Source: Winogradskyella helgolandensis
GTDB taxonomy: Bacteria > Bacteroidota > Bacteroidia > Flavobacteriales > Flavobacteriaceae
DNA: 64,000 bases
Direction of reading: 5' to 3'
Assembly (NCBI RefSeq): GCF_013404085.1
Contig: NZ_JABFHO010000001.1
Coordinates: 248,001 to 312,000, forward strand
Position numbers and translations under genes: made by a program. The stretch's first letter is position 1. Each line of letters opens with the position of its first letter. This document shows, one piece after another, positions 8,055 to 16,961 of this stretch. The notes below the pieces were generated by a model. The model was not told where the DNA came from. It saw only the letters and a list, made by a program, of their open reading frames with translations, and searched no databases.

Positions 8055-11000
8055 ATGAAGCACATTTACTTATGCTTACTGTTATGCTTTTGCTTTTTCA
8101 GTAATGCTCAAATTACAATTACCGGAACAGTAACCGAAGCCAGTTCAAAAATACCTTTGCCCTTTGTAAACATTTCATCTAGCAACGGCAATGGAACGAC
8201 CTCAAGCGATGATGGCACCTACACAATAGTCGTTAATTCAACTACAGATAAACTCACCTACTCATTTTTAGGCTTTAAAACACAAACTATTGAGGTCGCA
8301 AATCAAACAATTATCAATATTGAATTACAAGAAGATTCTGCTGCTTTAGATGAAGTTGTAATTACAGCATTAGGTTTAGAACGCGATACCAAAGAATTAG
8401 GTTATGCTGTCCAGGCCATTTCCTCTAAGAAATTAACAGAAGTAAAAACCGTGAACTTTCTAGACAACCTACAAGGAAAATTAGCTGGAGTAACGGTTAC
8501 ACAAGGTGCCACAGGTGTTGGTTCGTCTTCTAAAATTACGATTAGAGGTGAAGCGTCTTTTTCTAATAACAACCCTTTATTTGTGGTTGATGGTGTGCCG
8601 ATTAACAACGAAACGGTTTTTAATTTCACCAATGAAGCTGCAGCCGGATTTCAAGAAATTGATTTTGGAAATGGTGGTATGGAAGTGAATGCTGATGATA
8701 TTGGTTCTGTTACCGTTTTAAAAGGGCCAAGTGCTGCCGCATTGTATGGGACAAGAGCATCTAATGGTGTTATTGTTATTGAAACCAAAAACGGAAAAAA
8801 CAAAAGAGGTTTAGGTATTAGTTTTAATTCCTCGCTTTTTGTGGACACTGCTTTTAGGTTGCCAGATTTTCAAAATTCTTACGGTCAAGGTAATTCTGGT
8901 CAGTTTGAATATGGTGATGGTCTTGGTGGTGGTATTAATGATAATATCACCTATTCTTGGGGACCACGTTTAGATGCTGGACTTTTAATTAGACAATTTG
9001 ATAGTCCTGTGCAATTACCAAACGGTACTTTTGTAAGAGGTGGAGATACTGCACTTTATGATGGTTTAGACATCACAGCTACACCTTTTGTTTCTCATCC
9101 GGATAACTTGAAAGATTTTTATGAAACTGGTGTTACCACTATTAATAATATTTCAGTTTCTAATGGGTTCGATTCTGGAAATTACCGATTATCTTTTACC
9201 GACTTAAGAAGTGAATCGATTATTCCTGGCGTGAATTTAGACCGACAAACCATTTCTGCTAAATTAAACTTTCAACCAAGTGACAATACCGAAATCAATT
9301 CATCTTTCAGTTATATAAATTCTAATAGTGACAATAGACCATCCAATGGTTACGGCAGTGAAAACGCGAATTACTCTTTAGTTGCTTGGGGACCACGCTC
9401 TTTAAATATAGAAAATCTTAAAAATTATTGGCAACCTGGTTTAGAAGGCACACAGCAATATTCATTTAATTACACGTTTTTTGACAATCCGTATTTCATT
9501 TTAAACGAGAACACCAATTCCTTTAATCGCGACCGAATTTTTGGTAATATTTCTATTACCCAAGACCTAACTAAAAATTTAAGTATTTCTCTTAGAACAG
9601 GAATGGATTACAGCACCGAAACTAGACAATTACGGAGAGCCTACAGTAGTAATCGTTTTAGTAATGGTGCTTATGCAGAGCACGATGTTATGTTTAGAGA
9701 AGTGAATACCGATTTTTTAATTAACTATAAAAATCAGTTTAATAATTTTTCTGTGGATGTGTTTTTAGGTGGAAATAGATTGAATCAAATTGCAACTACC
9801 AAACAATCACAAACGGTTAGTTTGGCACAACCCGGAATTTACAATTTAAACAATGCAGCTTCACCTATTGAAGTCTTTCAATTTGAAAGTGAAAAGCGTA
9901 TCAATTCATTTTACGGTATTACAAAATTGGGTTATAAAGATTATTTATTTTTAGATATTACAGGTCGAAATGATTGGTCTAGCGCTTTAGCGACACCTTT
10001 TTCGGTAGATGGCACCTCGTTTTTCTACCCTTCAGTGTCATCAAGTTTTATACTATCTAATGTTGTGGAATTACCAACTGCCATATCTTTTGCAAAACTG
10101 CGAGCGAGTGTGGCACAAGTTGGAAACGACACAAGTGCTTACCAAACTTCTGGTGCTTTTGTATCACAAACACCATACAATAGCGAACCTACGTTTAGCG
10201 ACCAAGATTTTATTCCCAATGCCAATTTAAAACCAGAAAGCACCACCTCTTATGAGTTTGGTACAGATTTACGATTTTTAGATAATAGATTACGATTCGA
10301 TTTTACGTATTACAATGCCAATACAAAGGACCAAATTATTTCTTTACCTGTTGCCATTTCTTCTGGTTACAGCCAACAAGTAGTTAATGGCGGAAATGTA
10401 AACACACAAGGTGTAGAAATTGTTTTAGGGATTACACCAATTCAAACGGATAATTTCAATTGGAATAGCACGTTTAACTTCGCCACTAATCGCTCTGTTA
10501 TTAAAAACTTACCACAGTCGGACGGAAGGTTAACACTTGCTTATAGCAGAATTTACGATAGTGCTAATCAAACGGTTTGGTTTCAGGTGGAAGAAGGTGG
10601 ACGTGTTGGAGATTTTTACGGAACTGGTTATCTAAAAAATGAAAATGATGAATTTTTAATTGATGATAATGGTAACTACATTGCCGATGACAACTTAAAA
10701 AAACTAGGAAATTATAATCCAGATTTTACATTAGGATGGAGTAACAATTTCAATTATAAAAATTGGAATATGAGCTTTTTATTCGATTGGCGACAAGGAG
10801 GCGAAATTGTATCTAGAACACGCGCTTTAGGAAATGTTGGTGGTCAACTAGCAGAAACGAGTTACCGACCAGATGCCGGAATTGTTGCACAAGGTGTCAA
10901 TGTAAATACAGGACAAGCAAATACCGTTGCGATTACTGCAGAAAGTTATTACCGACAATTTTACGATAGAAATCACGAAGAAAATAATGTTTATGATGCT

Positions 11001-11249
11001 TCCTTTTTAAAGTTACGTCAATTCGCTATTGGCTATACTTTTGACTTAAAAGATGGATTTTTAGGTTTAAAAGAAGGTGCTGACATTAGTCTTTCATTAG
11101 TTGGAAACAACTTATTTGCTTTCACTGGAAATCCGCATTTTGACCCAGAACAATTAGCCGTTCAAGGCAATGGATTTGTAAGTGGTGTTGAAGACATGAG
11201 TTATGCGACAACACGAAGTATTGGTTTCAAAGCCGGATTTAACTTCTAG
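8055..11249 (+). CDS. SusC/RagA-family TonB-dependent outer-membrane receptor
   Basis: A 1064-residue outer-membrane transporter. It has a signal peptide (residues 1-18, ending SNAQ) and a carboxypeptidase-like regulatory domain (about 20-95). A TonB-box/linker region (ALDEVVITALG) and a plug domain with the family signature FVVDGVPINNE (about 176-186) follow, then a long beta-barrel ending in phenylalanine. With SusD downstream it forms a lipoprotein-lidded importer energised by TonB. No glycoside hydrolase or polysaccharide lyase lies nearby, so this does not look like a polysaccharide utilisation locus. Its place inside the arsenosugar cluster suggests import of a small organic or arsenic-containing ligand, which is inference. 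Confidence 0.92.
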   Translation: MKHIYLCLLLCFCFFSNAQITITGTVTEASSKIPLPFVNISSSNGNGTTSSDDGTYTIVVNSTTDKLTYSFLGFKTQTIEVANQTIINIELQEDSAALDEVVITALGLERDTKELGYAVQAISSKKLTEVKTVNFLDNLQGKLAGVTVTQGATGVGSSSKITIRGEASFSNNNPLFVVDGVPINNETVFNFTNEAAAGFQEIDFGNGGMEVNADDIGSVTVLKGPSAAALYGTRASNGVIVIETKNGKNKRGLGISFNSSLFVDTAFRLPDFQNSYGQGNSGQFEYGDGLGGGINDNITYSWGPRLDAGLLIRQFDSPVQLPNGTFVRGGDTALYDGLDITATPFVSHPDNLKDFYETGVTTINNISVSNGFDSGNYRLSFTDLRSESIIPGVNLDRQTISAKLNFQPSDNTEINSSFSYINSNSDNRPSNGYGSENANYSLVAWGPRSLNIENLKNYWQPGLEGTQQYSFNYTFFDNPYFILNENTNSFNRDRIFGNISITQDLTKNLSISLRTGMDYSTETRQLRRAYSSNRFSNGAYAEHDVMFREVNTDFLINYKNQFNNFSVDVFLGGNRLNQIATTKQSQTVSLAQPGIYNLNNAASPIEVFQFESEKRINSFYGITKLGYKDYLFLDITGRNDWSSALATPFSVDGTSFFYPSVSSSFILSNVVELPTAISFAKLRASVAQVGNDTSAYQTSGAFVSQTPYNSEPTFSDQDFIPNANLKPESTTSYEFGTDLRFLDNRLRFDFTYYNANTKDQIISLPVAISSGYSQQVVNGGNVNTQGVEIVLGITPIQTDNFNWNSTFNFATNRSVIKNLPQSDGRLTLAYSRIYDSANQTVWFQVEEGGRVGDFYGTGYLKNENDEFLIDDNGNYIADDNLKKLGNYNPDFTLGWSNNFNYKNWNMSFLFDWRQGGEIVSRTRALGNVGGQLAETSYRPDAGIVAQGVNVNTGQANTVAITAESYYRQFYDRNHEENNVYDASFLKLRQFAIGYTFDLKDGFLGLKEGADISLSLVGNNLFAFTGNPHFDPEQLAVQGNGFVSGVEDMSYATTRSIGFKAGFNF

Positions 11250-11250
11250 T

Positions 11251-11314
11251 TCTCACGACAATGAGAATCTCAAGAAGAGAAAATAAAAGAATAAAGTTCC
11301 CTTTTTCAAGGGAA
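11251..11314 (+). repeat. Double hairpin repeat between susC and susD
   Basis: Two hairpins fill the 82-bp gap: TTCTCA (11251-11256) with TGAGAA (11262-11267), and TTCCCTT (11297-11303) with AAGGGAA (11308-11314). The second belongs to the same family as the hairpins at 4785, 7260 and 16937 and precedes the susD-like ATG by 17 bases. A hairpin here may lower SusD expression relative to SusC or protect the transcript end. Confidence 0.6.
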
Positions 11315-11331
11315 TGAAAATAAAATTTTAA

Positions 11332-12774
11332 ATGAAAAATTTCACATATATACTTTCTGTTTTATTTATTGCAACAACGATGAGTTGTACCAAAGATTTT
11401 GAAGACATAAATACCAACCCAAACCAACCCAGTTCGGTCCAACCGAGTTTGTTGCTAAGACAGGTTATTTACGATTTTGGAGAAAACATGAGTTACGAAG
11501 GCTTTGTTGCCGGCGATTTATTAGCACAACATAGAACCGCTTTAGATTTCAATTTATTTGATAGACACGCGTTAAAATCACCACAATTAGGAGGTAATCC
11601 TTGGCCTATTTTTTATACCAATTTGAGAGATAATGAGATTATCCTAAATCAAGCTAGAACAACAGAAACCTTTGCTGTTTATGAAGGTCCTGCTTTAATT
11701 TTAAAAGCCTATATGGCTGCTGGTTTAACTGATTTATTTGGAGACGTTCCCTATTTTGAAGCGTTCAATGGTGTTGAAGGTACCGTAACACCAGGATACG
11801 ATTCACAAGAAGATATCTATCTTAATGAAAACGGTATATTAGATAATTTAGGTAAAGGTATTGCTGCAATTGAAGCCTATTCTGATATGATTCCATTGGA
11901 AGGCGATATTTTATTTGATGGCAATTTAGACGCTTGGATAAAATTCGCGAATGCTTTAAAAATTAAGCATTTGGTTCGTATTTCGGATAAAATAGATGTT
12001 ACTAGTGATTTACAATCGCTTTTTGATGAAGGCAACTATATCACTTCCAACAGTGAAAATGCTATTTTTAATTTTACAAACACAGATCCAAACAGTTTTA
12101 GATTGGCACAATTACGCATTGGTGATTTCAACAATTTTGTCTTATCCGAAACTATGGAAGATATTTTAATTGGCTTGAATGACACGAGACTTTCAAGTTT
12201 ATTTCGCCCTTTTTCTAATTCAACTTCAAACGAATTTAACGGATTGCTTAACGGTATCGATGCATCTTCGACTTCTATTGCTTTAGCAGATTATTCTTTA
12301 GCAAGTATAGCTTTCAGAGAAGACACGTCTACTTTAGATGCTAATTTTATAACTGCTTGGGAAGTACAATTCGCCTTAGCCGAAGTGGCTGCCAAAGGTA
12401 TTATCAACGCAGATGCACAAACCCTTTATAATTCCGGAGTCACTTTAGCTTTCGAATATTGGAACACAGCATTACCTGTAGATTACCTCACTGGTCCTGC
12501 GGCTTATAATGCTTTTGGGTCAAATCCAATAGAACAAATCTTAACGCAAAAATGGATAGCTAATGTGATTAATGGTTATGAAGGCTGGATAGAATACCGA
12601 AGAACAGGTTTCCCTCAGTTACAAACCATTTCGGCGAGTTTAAACAATGATTTAATTCCGATTAGAATGCCTTATCCTGCTGAAGAAGCAGCCTTAAATT
12701 TTGAAAATTACAGTGTTGCAGCCAACGCAACCGATAACAATAGTATAAACGTGCCAGTTTGGTGGAATGAATAA
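11332..12774 (+). CDS. SusD/RagB-family outer-membrane lipoprotein
   Basis: A 480-residue SusD-like surface lipoprotein. The signal peptide ends at a lipobox, and Cys19 (TTMSC) is the acylated residue. The following FEDINTNPNQPSS and the TPR-like helices around the LTDLFGDVPYFEAF stretch are typical of the family. It should form the lid on the SusC-like barrel encoded just upstream and bind the imported ligand. Length fits the shorter SusD class seen with non-glycan SusC partners. The symporter gene follows after only 6 bp, which argues for an outer-membrane plus inner-membrane uptake route. Confidence 0.9.
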   Translation: MKNFTYILSVLFIATTMSCTKDFEDINTNPNQPSSVQPSLLLRQVIYDFGENMSYEGFVAGDLLAQHRTALDFNLFDRHALKSPQLGGNPWPIFYTNLRDNEIILNQARTTETFAVYEGPALILKAYMAAGLTDLFGDVPYFEAFNGVEGTVTPGYDSQEDIYLNENGILDNLGKGIAAIEAYSDMIPLEGDILFDGNLDAWIKFANALKIKHLVRISDKIDVTSDLQSLFDEGNYITSNSENAIFNFTNTDPNSFRLAQLRIGDFNNFVLSETMEDILIGLNDTRLSSLFRPFSNSTSNEFNGLLNGIDASSTSIALADYSLASIAFREDTSTLDANFITAWEVQFALAEVAAKGIINADAQTLYNSGVTLAFEYWNTALPVDYLTGPAAYNAFGSNPIEQILTQKWIANVINGYEGWIEYRRTGFPQLQTISASLNNDLIPIRMPYPAEEAALNFENYSVAANATDNNSINVPVWWNE

Positions 12775-12780
12775 TGGAAT

Positions 12781-14115
12781 ATGGATATAATTAACTGGCA
12801 ATGGACATTGATAATTGCATCGAGTTTACTACTCTTTATATTATCGCCATTAGCAAAGACAACAGACGAATTTTTTAAGGCGGTTCATAAAAAGAAAGCA
12901 CCAAACAGCTTGGTGCTTACCGGAAGTCTTATCATTTCTTGGATTTTTGCCAAGAGCATTACCAATGCCGCAAATCTAGGTTTGGATTTTGGCATTGTTG
13001 GTGGTGTTGCTTATGCTGGTTATTATGTATCGTTTGCTGTCGCTGGTTTACTAATTTACAAAATGCGCGTTGTTGGCGGATTTAAAAGTATTCATCAATT
13101 TTTAACCACCAAATTCGGAAAAGGAGCCATGGCTTTGTTTTCGATATTGATTGCCATCAGATTATTTAATGAAGTCTGGAGTAACACCATGGTTATTGGT
13201 AGTTATTTTGGAGAAACAGGAAGTTCCAATTATTATTGGGCCATTATCGTTTTTACTGTTTTAACTTTAGCGTATGCGATAAAAGGCGGTTTGAGTAGTT
13301 CTATTTTTACTGATGTGATTCAGATGGTATTATTTAGTATTCTACTTATGCTAATTCTATGGAATATCTTCTCCATTGAAACCTTTAGCGTTACTGATGT
13401 CGTCACTTCTGGAACTTGGAGTTTTAAGTTAGGTTTAAACCTATTTTTCGCAGCCATTATTCAATCCTTTAGTTATCCGTTTCACGATCCGGTTTTAACC
13501 GATAGAGCCTTTATCAGTTCACCTAAAGTAACCCGAAAAAGCTTTTTATGGGCGAGTTTATTAGGCGCCATTTGCATTATCCTATTTAGCGTCATTGGTG
13601 TCTATGCGCAAACCCAAGGTTTTAAAGGTCAAGCCGCCGTAGAAGTTGGCAAAGCCTTTGGTGTGGTTATTTTATTAGTTATTAATTTTATAATGATAAC
13701 CTCAGCAGCATCCACTCTAGACTCTACGTTTTCATCGTTTTCAAAATTATTAGCGATTGATTTAGGCATGGTTAACGATTTAACTTTTGGAAGAGCATCT
13801 ATGGCTGCCATAGCGATTTTAGGCACACTTCCTGTTTTTCTTGAAGCCGAAATTTTATCAGCAACCACCATATCAGGAACGATGGTCATTGGCTTAACAC
13901 CTGTATTCTTATTTTGGAACACGAAAGTTCCAAAACTGAGTTTTTATCTTAGTGTGATTGCAGGACTCGTATTTGGATTTTTACTCGTATTTGAGGTGTT
14001 TCCAGAAGCCCTAATTTTTACAGAAGGCAAGTATGCCGATTTACTTTGGGTAAATATTTGGGGAATTTTAAGTTGTAATATTTTATATTTCATACCGAAA
14101 TGGATAAAAACATAA
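12781..14115 (+). CDS. Sodium:solute symporter family inner-membrane transporter
   Basis: A 444-residue polytopic protein of the sodium:solute symporter (SSS) family with about 12 to 13 hydrophobic segments. Family-like stretches are AIKGGLSSSIFTDVIQMVLF (about residues 163-182) and the later ITSAASTLDSTFSSFSKLLA (about 302-321), where SSS proteins hold sodium-site Ser/Thr residues. Loop TDRAFISSPKVTRKSFLW is also characteristic. The substrate cannot be read from sequence. The 3' end overlaps the metallophosphoesterase start by 16 bp, and with the SusC/SusD genes it forms an apparent import module inside the arsenosugar cluster. Confidence 0.85.
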   Translation: MDIINWQWTLIIASSLLLFILSPLAKTTDEFFKAVHKKKAPNSLVLTGSLIISWIFAKSITNAANLGLDFGIVGGVAYAGYYVSFAVAGLLIYKMRVVGGFKSIHQFLTTKFGKGAMALFSILIAIRLFNEVWSNTMVIGSYFGETGSSNYYWAIIVFTVLTLAYAIKGGLSSSIFTDVIQMVLFSILLMLILWNIFSIETFSVTDVVTSGTWSFKLGLNLFFAAIIQSFSYPFHDPVLTDRAFISSPKVTRKSFLWASLLGAICIILFSVIGVYAQTQGFKGQAAVEVGKAFGVVILLVINFIMITSAASTLDSTFSSFSKLLAIDLGMVNDLTFGRASMAAIAILGTLPVFLEAEILSATTISGTMVIGLTPVFLFWNTKVPKLSFYLSVIAGLVFGFLLVFEVFPEALIFTEGKYADLLWVNIWGILSCNILYFIPKWIKT

Positions 14116-14927
14116 TTGACATAGGAAAATTATCAGGTAAAGTACTACTCTTTGGTGGTGTTTACAGCAACCTTCAAGCCCTTGAAGCACTAATTGCTGT
14201 GGCAGAATCTGAAGGTATTACCCCTGAAAACTGTATTTGTACTGGTGATATTATTGGCTATTGTGCCCAACCCGAAGAAACCATTCAGACCTTCAAAAAT
14301 TGGAATGCCAGAAGCATTGTTGGTAATGTTGAAATACAATTACGTGATGATGAAGATGATTGCGGATGCGATTTTAGAGAAGGGTCGCGATGCGATGGTT
14401 TTTCGCAACAATGGTATCCATATGCGAAGAGTAAACTCTCAAAAGATTCTCTTGACTATCTTGAAACGATTCCAGACCATATAAAATTCACCATTGGGAA
14501 TCAGAAGGTAACCGTCGTACATGGTTCGTATTTTAATGTTTCAGAATTTATTTTTAAGTCAACACCTTGGGCTACTAAGCAATCTAATTTTGAAGCTACA
14601 GAAACTGACGTCATTATTGCTGGACATTGTGGCTTGCCTTTTGAAGATAAGAACGATGCTAAACTCTGGGTAAATCCTGGTGTGATTGGTATGCCTGCTA
14701 ATGATGGAAAACCTAATGTTTGGTTTGCTATTTTGGATGACTCGACAAAACCTTTACAAGTAAATTTTCGTAAGTTAGAGTACAATCATACACTAGCAAA
14801 CAAACTCATGTTAAATGGATTACTTCCAGAATCTTATGCCAAAACAATCGTTTCAGGTCTTTGGGATAATATGGAAATTTTACCTGAGACTGAAAAAAAA
14901 CTACAAGGACAACCTATAGAATTGTAA
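14100..14927 (+). CDS. Metallophosphoesterase-fold protein with degenerate metal site (arsenosugar-associated)
   Basis: A 275-residue protein with the YfcE/ApaH-like phosphoesterase layout. TGDIIGY (Asp50), GN (Asn76), VHGS (His141) and GH (His176) are kept. The first motif, normally DxHGN, reads FGGVYSN (residues 18-24), so the Asp and His ligands are Gly20 and Tyr22. GNHD reads GNVE, and GHTH reads GHCG with Gly178 in place of the last His. A cysteine-rich insert (Cys88, Cys90, Cys98) follows. The protein may be catalytically altered, use one metal, or bind a ligand rather than hydrolyse it. It overlaps the symporter gene by 16 bp. Confidence 0.82.
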   Translation: MDKNIIDIGKLSGKVLLFGGVYSNLQALEALIAVAESEGITPENCICTGDIIGYCAQPEETIQTFKNWNARSIVGNVEIQLRDDEDDCGCDFREGSRCDGFSQQWYPYAKSKLSKDSLDYLETIPDHIKFTIGNQKVTVVHGSYFNVSEFIFKSTPWATKQSNFEATETDVIIAGHCGLPFEDKNDAKLWVNPGVIGMPANDGKPNVWFAILDDSTKPLQVNFRKLEYNHTLANKLMLNGLLPESYAKTIVSGLWDNMEILPETEKKLQGQPIEL

Positions 14928-14957
14928 GGTTACCCTAATTAATAGCACTAAAAAGGC

Positions 14958-15452
14958 ATGCATAAAATCTTTACATTATCATTTTTACTCTTAAGCTTTT
15001 TGGTAAATGGCCAAGAATCAATTGAAAAGTTGCTAAAAACACATAATAAAGAAAGTGTTCCTTATATTTCTGTACAAGAATTAGCCATGCCAAAAACAAA
15101 CGCTATTTTATTAGATTCTAGAGAACTATTTGAATTTGAAACGAGTCATTTAAAAGACGCTATTCATGTTGGTTATGATAAATTCAAAATTGAATCAGTT
15201 ACGAATCGAATTACGGACAAATCCACAGCTATAGTCGTTTATTGTTCCTTAGGAATTCGCTCTGAAGCTATTGCTGAACAACTTAAAAAGAAAGGTTACA
15301 CTAACGTATTCAACTTATTTGGTGGTATTTTTGAATGGAAAAACAAAGATTTCACGGTTTACGATATTGAAAATAAACCCACTGAAAATGTACATGCATT
15401 TTCAAAAGAATGGAGCCAATGGCTTTTAAAAGGAAACAAAATATATGACTGA
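14958..15452 (+). CDS. Exported single-domain rhodanese-like protein
   Basis: A 164-residue protein with a signal peptide (about residues 1-19, ending VNGQ) and one rhodanese domain. The active loop is YCSLGIRSE with catalytic Cys96 and Arg101, and the following VFNLFGGIFEW matches the family's end region. The predicted site is periplasmic or outer-envelope. Rhodaneses transfer sulfane sulfur to thiols, and in this cluster it could handle thio-arsenic species or reduce arsenic-thiol adducts, which is inference. The 3' end overlaps the next DUF2064 gene by 8 bp, so both belong to the same operon. Confidence 0.85.
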   Translation: MHKIFTLSFLLLSFLVNGQESIEKLLKTHNKESVPYISVQELAMPKTNAILLDSRELFEFETSHLKDAIHVGYDKFKIESVTNRITDKSTAIVVYCSLGIRSEAIAEQLKKKGYTNVFNLFGGIFEWKNKDFTVYDIENKPTENVHAFSKEWSQWLLKGNKIYD

Positions 15453-16074
15453 TACACTTGTAATTGTATTTGTAAAAAATATAAAATTAGGAACCGTAAA
15501 AACCAGACTCGCTAAAACTATTGGCGACTTTGGAGCTTTTGAAGTGTATACCGAATTAGTTAAAATTACAGAAAAAGCAACTGAAGCTTTAGACATGGAC
15601 AAACGTATTTATTTTTCTAATACTGTGGTTGAATCGCAATGGGAGCATGATTTTAAAGCAGTGCAAAAAGGCGTTGATTTAGGTGAGCGTATGATGAACG
15701 CTTTTAAAGATGGTTTTGAATCTGGCTATAAAAAGATTGTACTTATTGGTTCAGACTTACCAGATATTAATTCTACTCATATTAAAAACGGATTAGACGC
15801 CTTAACTACTAATGACGTTGTTTTTGGACCTGCCGAAGATGGTGGTTATTATTTGGTTGGTATGTCTAAATTCCACGATTCTATATTCATTAATAAACCA
15901 TGGAGTCAGCCCAAGTTATTAGAGCTTACGTTACAAGAGTTACACAACAATGATATTTCTGTTGGTACCTTAGACACTTTAAACGATATTGATACGTATG
16001 AAGATTTAATTGCTTCAGACTTTTATAAATCTAACTTAAAATTACAAGAAAAAATACAGCAACTCAATGATTAA
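15445..16074 (+). CDS. DUF2064 glycosyltransferase-like protein, second paralogue (arsenosugar-associated)
   Basis: A 209-residue DUF2064 protein close to the family norm. The N-terminus has VKNIKLGTVKTRLAKTIG (about residues 9-26), the nucleotide-binding basic motif. The middle has IGSDLPDIN (about 98-106) and FGPAEDGGYYLVGM (about 128-141), and LNDIDTYED closes the domain. It is probably cytosolic and transfers a sugar or nucleotidyl group to an arsenosugar intermediate; the donor is unknown. It overlaps the rhodanese gene by 8 bp upstream and the nucleoside phosphorylase gene by 8 bp downstream, so translation is probably coupled. Confidence 0.85.
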   Translation: MTDTLVIVFVKNIKLGTVKTRLAKTIGDFGAFEVYTELVKITEKATEALDMDKRIYFSNTVVESQWEHDFKAVQKGVDLGERMMNAFKDGFESGYKKIVLIGSDLPDINSTHIKNGLDALTTNDVVFGPAEDGGYYLVGMSKFHDSIFINKPWSQPKLLELTLQELHNNDISVGTLDTLNDIDTYEDLIASDFYKSNLKLQEKIQQLND

Positions 16075-16879
16075 ACAGATTACAGAAAGCACCGAATATT
16101 TACAAAGTAAAGGATTTGAAAACCCTGAAATCGGCATTATATTAGGAACAGGTTTAGGGCAGTTGATTGACGAAATAGACATCATTGCAGAAGCTAGTTA
16201 TAATCACATTCCAAATTTCCCAACAGCCACTGTAGAGTTTCATAAAGGCAAACTTATTTATGGTAATCTTGAAGGTAAAAAGGTAGTTGTAATGCAAGGC
16301 CGTTTTCATGTTTATGAAGGGTATACCTTGCAAGATGTGACTTTCCCTGTGCGAATAATGGAAAAATTAGGTATTAAAACTTTATTGGTTTCAAATGCGT
16401 CAGGAGCAATTAATCTCGATTATAAAAAAGGAGAATTAATGCTCATCGACGACCATATTAATCTTCAAGGAGGTTCTCCTTTGGCATTTAAAGGCGTTTC
16501 AGAATTAGGAGAACGTTTTACTGATATGAGTGCACCTTATGATGCGGAAATCAATTCAAAATTTGAAAATATTGCCAAACAACATAATATTACATTACAC
16601 AAAGGTGTTTACGCATCTGTTGTTGGACCTCAACTAGAAACACGAGCAGAATATAGAATGTTAAAAATTATGGGTGCTGATGCTGTTGGTATGAGTACTG
16701 TTCCTGAAGTTATTGTTGCTAATCATTTAAATTTAAAAGTCGCTGCCGTTTCTGTTTTAACAGACGAATGTAATCCGGATGACTTAAAACCTGTTGACAT
16801 TAATGAAATCATAGCTATGGCAGGAAAAGCTGAACCAAATATGATTACACTTTTTAAAGCGTTGATTAAAACATTATAA
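16067..16879 (+). CDS. Purine-nucleoside phosphorylase (trimeric, PNP/MTAP family)
   Basis: A 270-residue member of the trimeric nucleoside phosphorylase family. Phosphate-site motifs are GIILGTGLGQL (about residues 25-35), GRFHVYEGY (His near 86) and SNASGAIN. The substrate loop is EYRMLKIMGADAVGMSTVPE. Asp233 (VLTDECNP) stands where mammalian PNP has Asn243, a change that favours 6-amino purines. In this cluster the likely substrate is the dimethylarsinoyl-deoxyadenosine made by ArsS, cleaved to adenine plus an arsenoribose-1-phosphate. General purine salvage is the alternative, since many Bacteroidota carry similar enzymes. Confidence 0.88.
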   Translation: MIKQITESTEYLQSKGFENPEIGIILGTGLGQLIDEIDIIAEASYNHIPNFPTATVEFHKGKLIYGNLEGKKVVVMQGRFHVYEGYTLQDVTFPVRIMEKLGIKTLLVSNASGAINLDYKKGELMLIDDHINLQGGSPLAFKGVSELGERFTDMSAPYDAEINSKFENIAKQHNITLHKGVYASVVGPQLETRAEYRMLKIMGADAVGMSTVPEVIVANHLNLKVAAVSVLTDECNPDDLKPVDINEIIAMAGKAEPNMITLFKALIKTL

Positions 16880-16884
16880 TAAAT

Positions 16885-16956
16885 ACCTGACTTAGCAGGT
16901 TTTTAAAACCAAGCAAGTCTAAATGCATAAAAAGAGATTCCTGCCTTCGCAGGAAT
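16885..16956 (+). repeat. Double hairpin repeat upstream of hydroxylase start
   Basis: ACCTG (16885-16889) pairs with CAGGT (16896-16900). ATTCCTGC (16937-16944) pairs perfectly with GCAGGAAT (16949-16956), with a 4-base loop. The second hairpin is nearly identical to 7260-7279, differing only in the loop, and ends 5 bases before the ATG at 16962. AGGAATGAGAG supplies a purine-rich stretch at ribosome-binding distance. Confidence 0.75.
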
Positions 16957-16961
16957 GAGAG

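Noticed and set aside
8055..14115. SusC/SusD as a polysaccharide utilisation locus
   Set aside because: No glycoside hydrolase, lyase or sulfatase is next to it, and the flanking genes are arsenosugar-type with overlaps that tie the symporter to that cluster.
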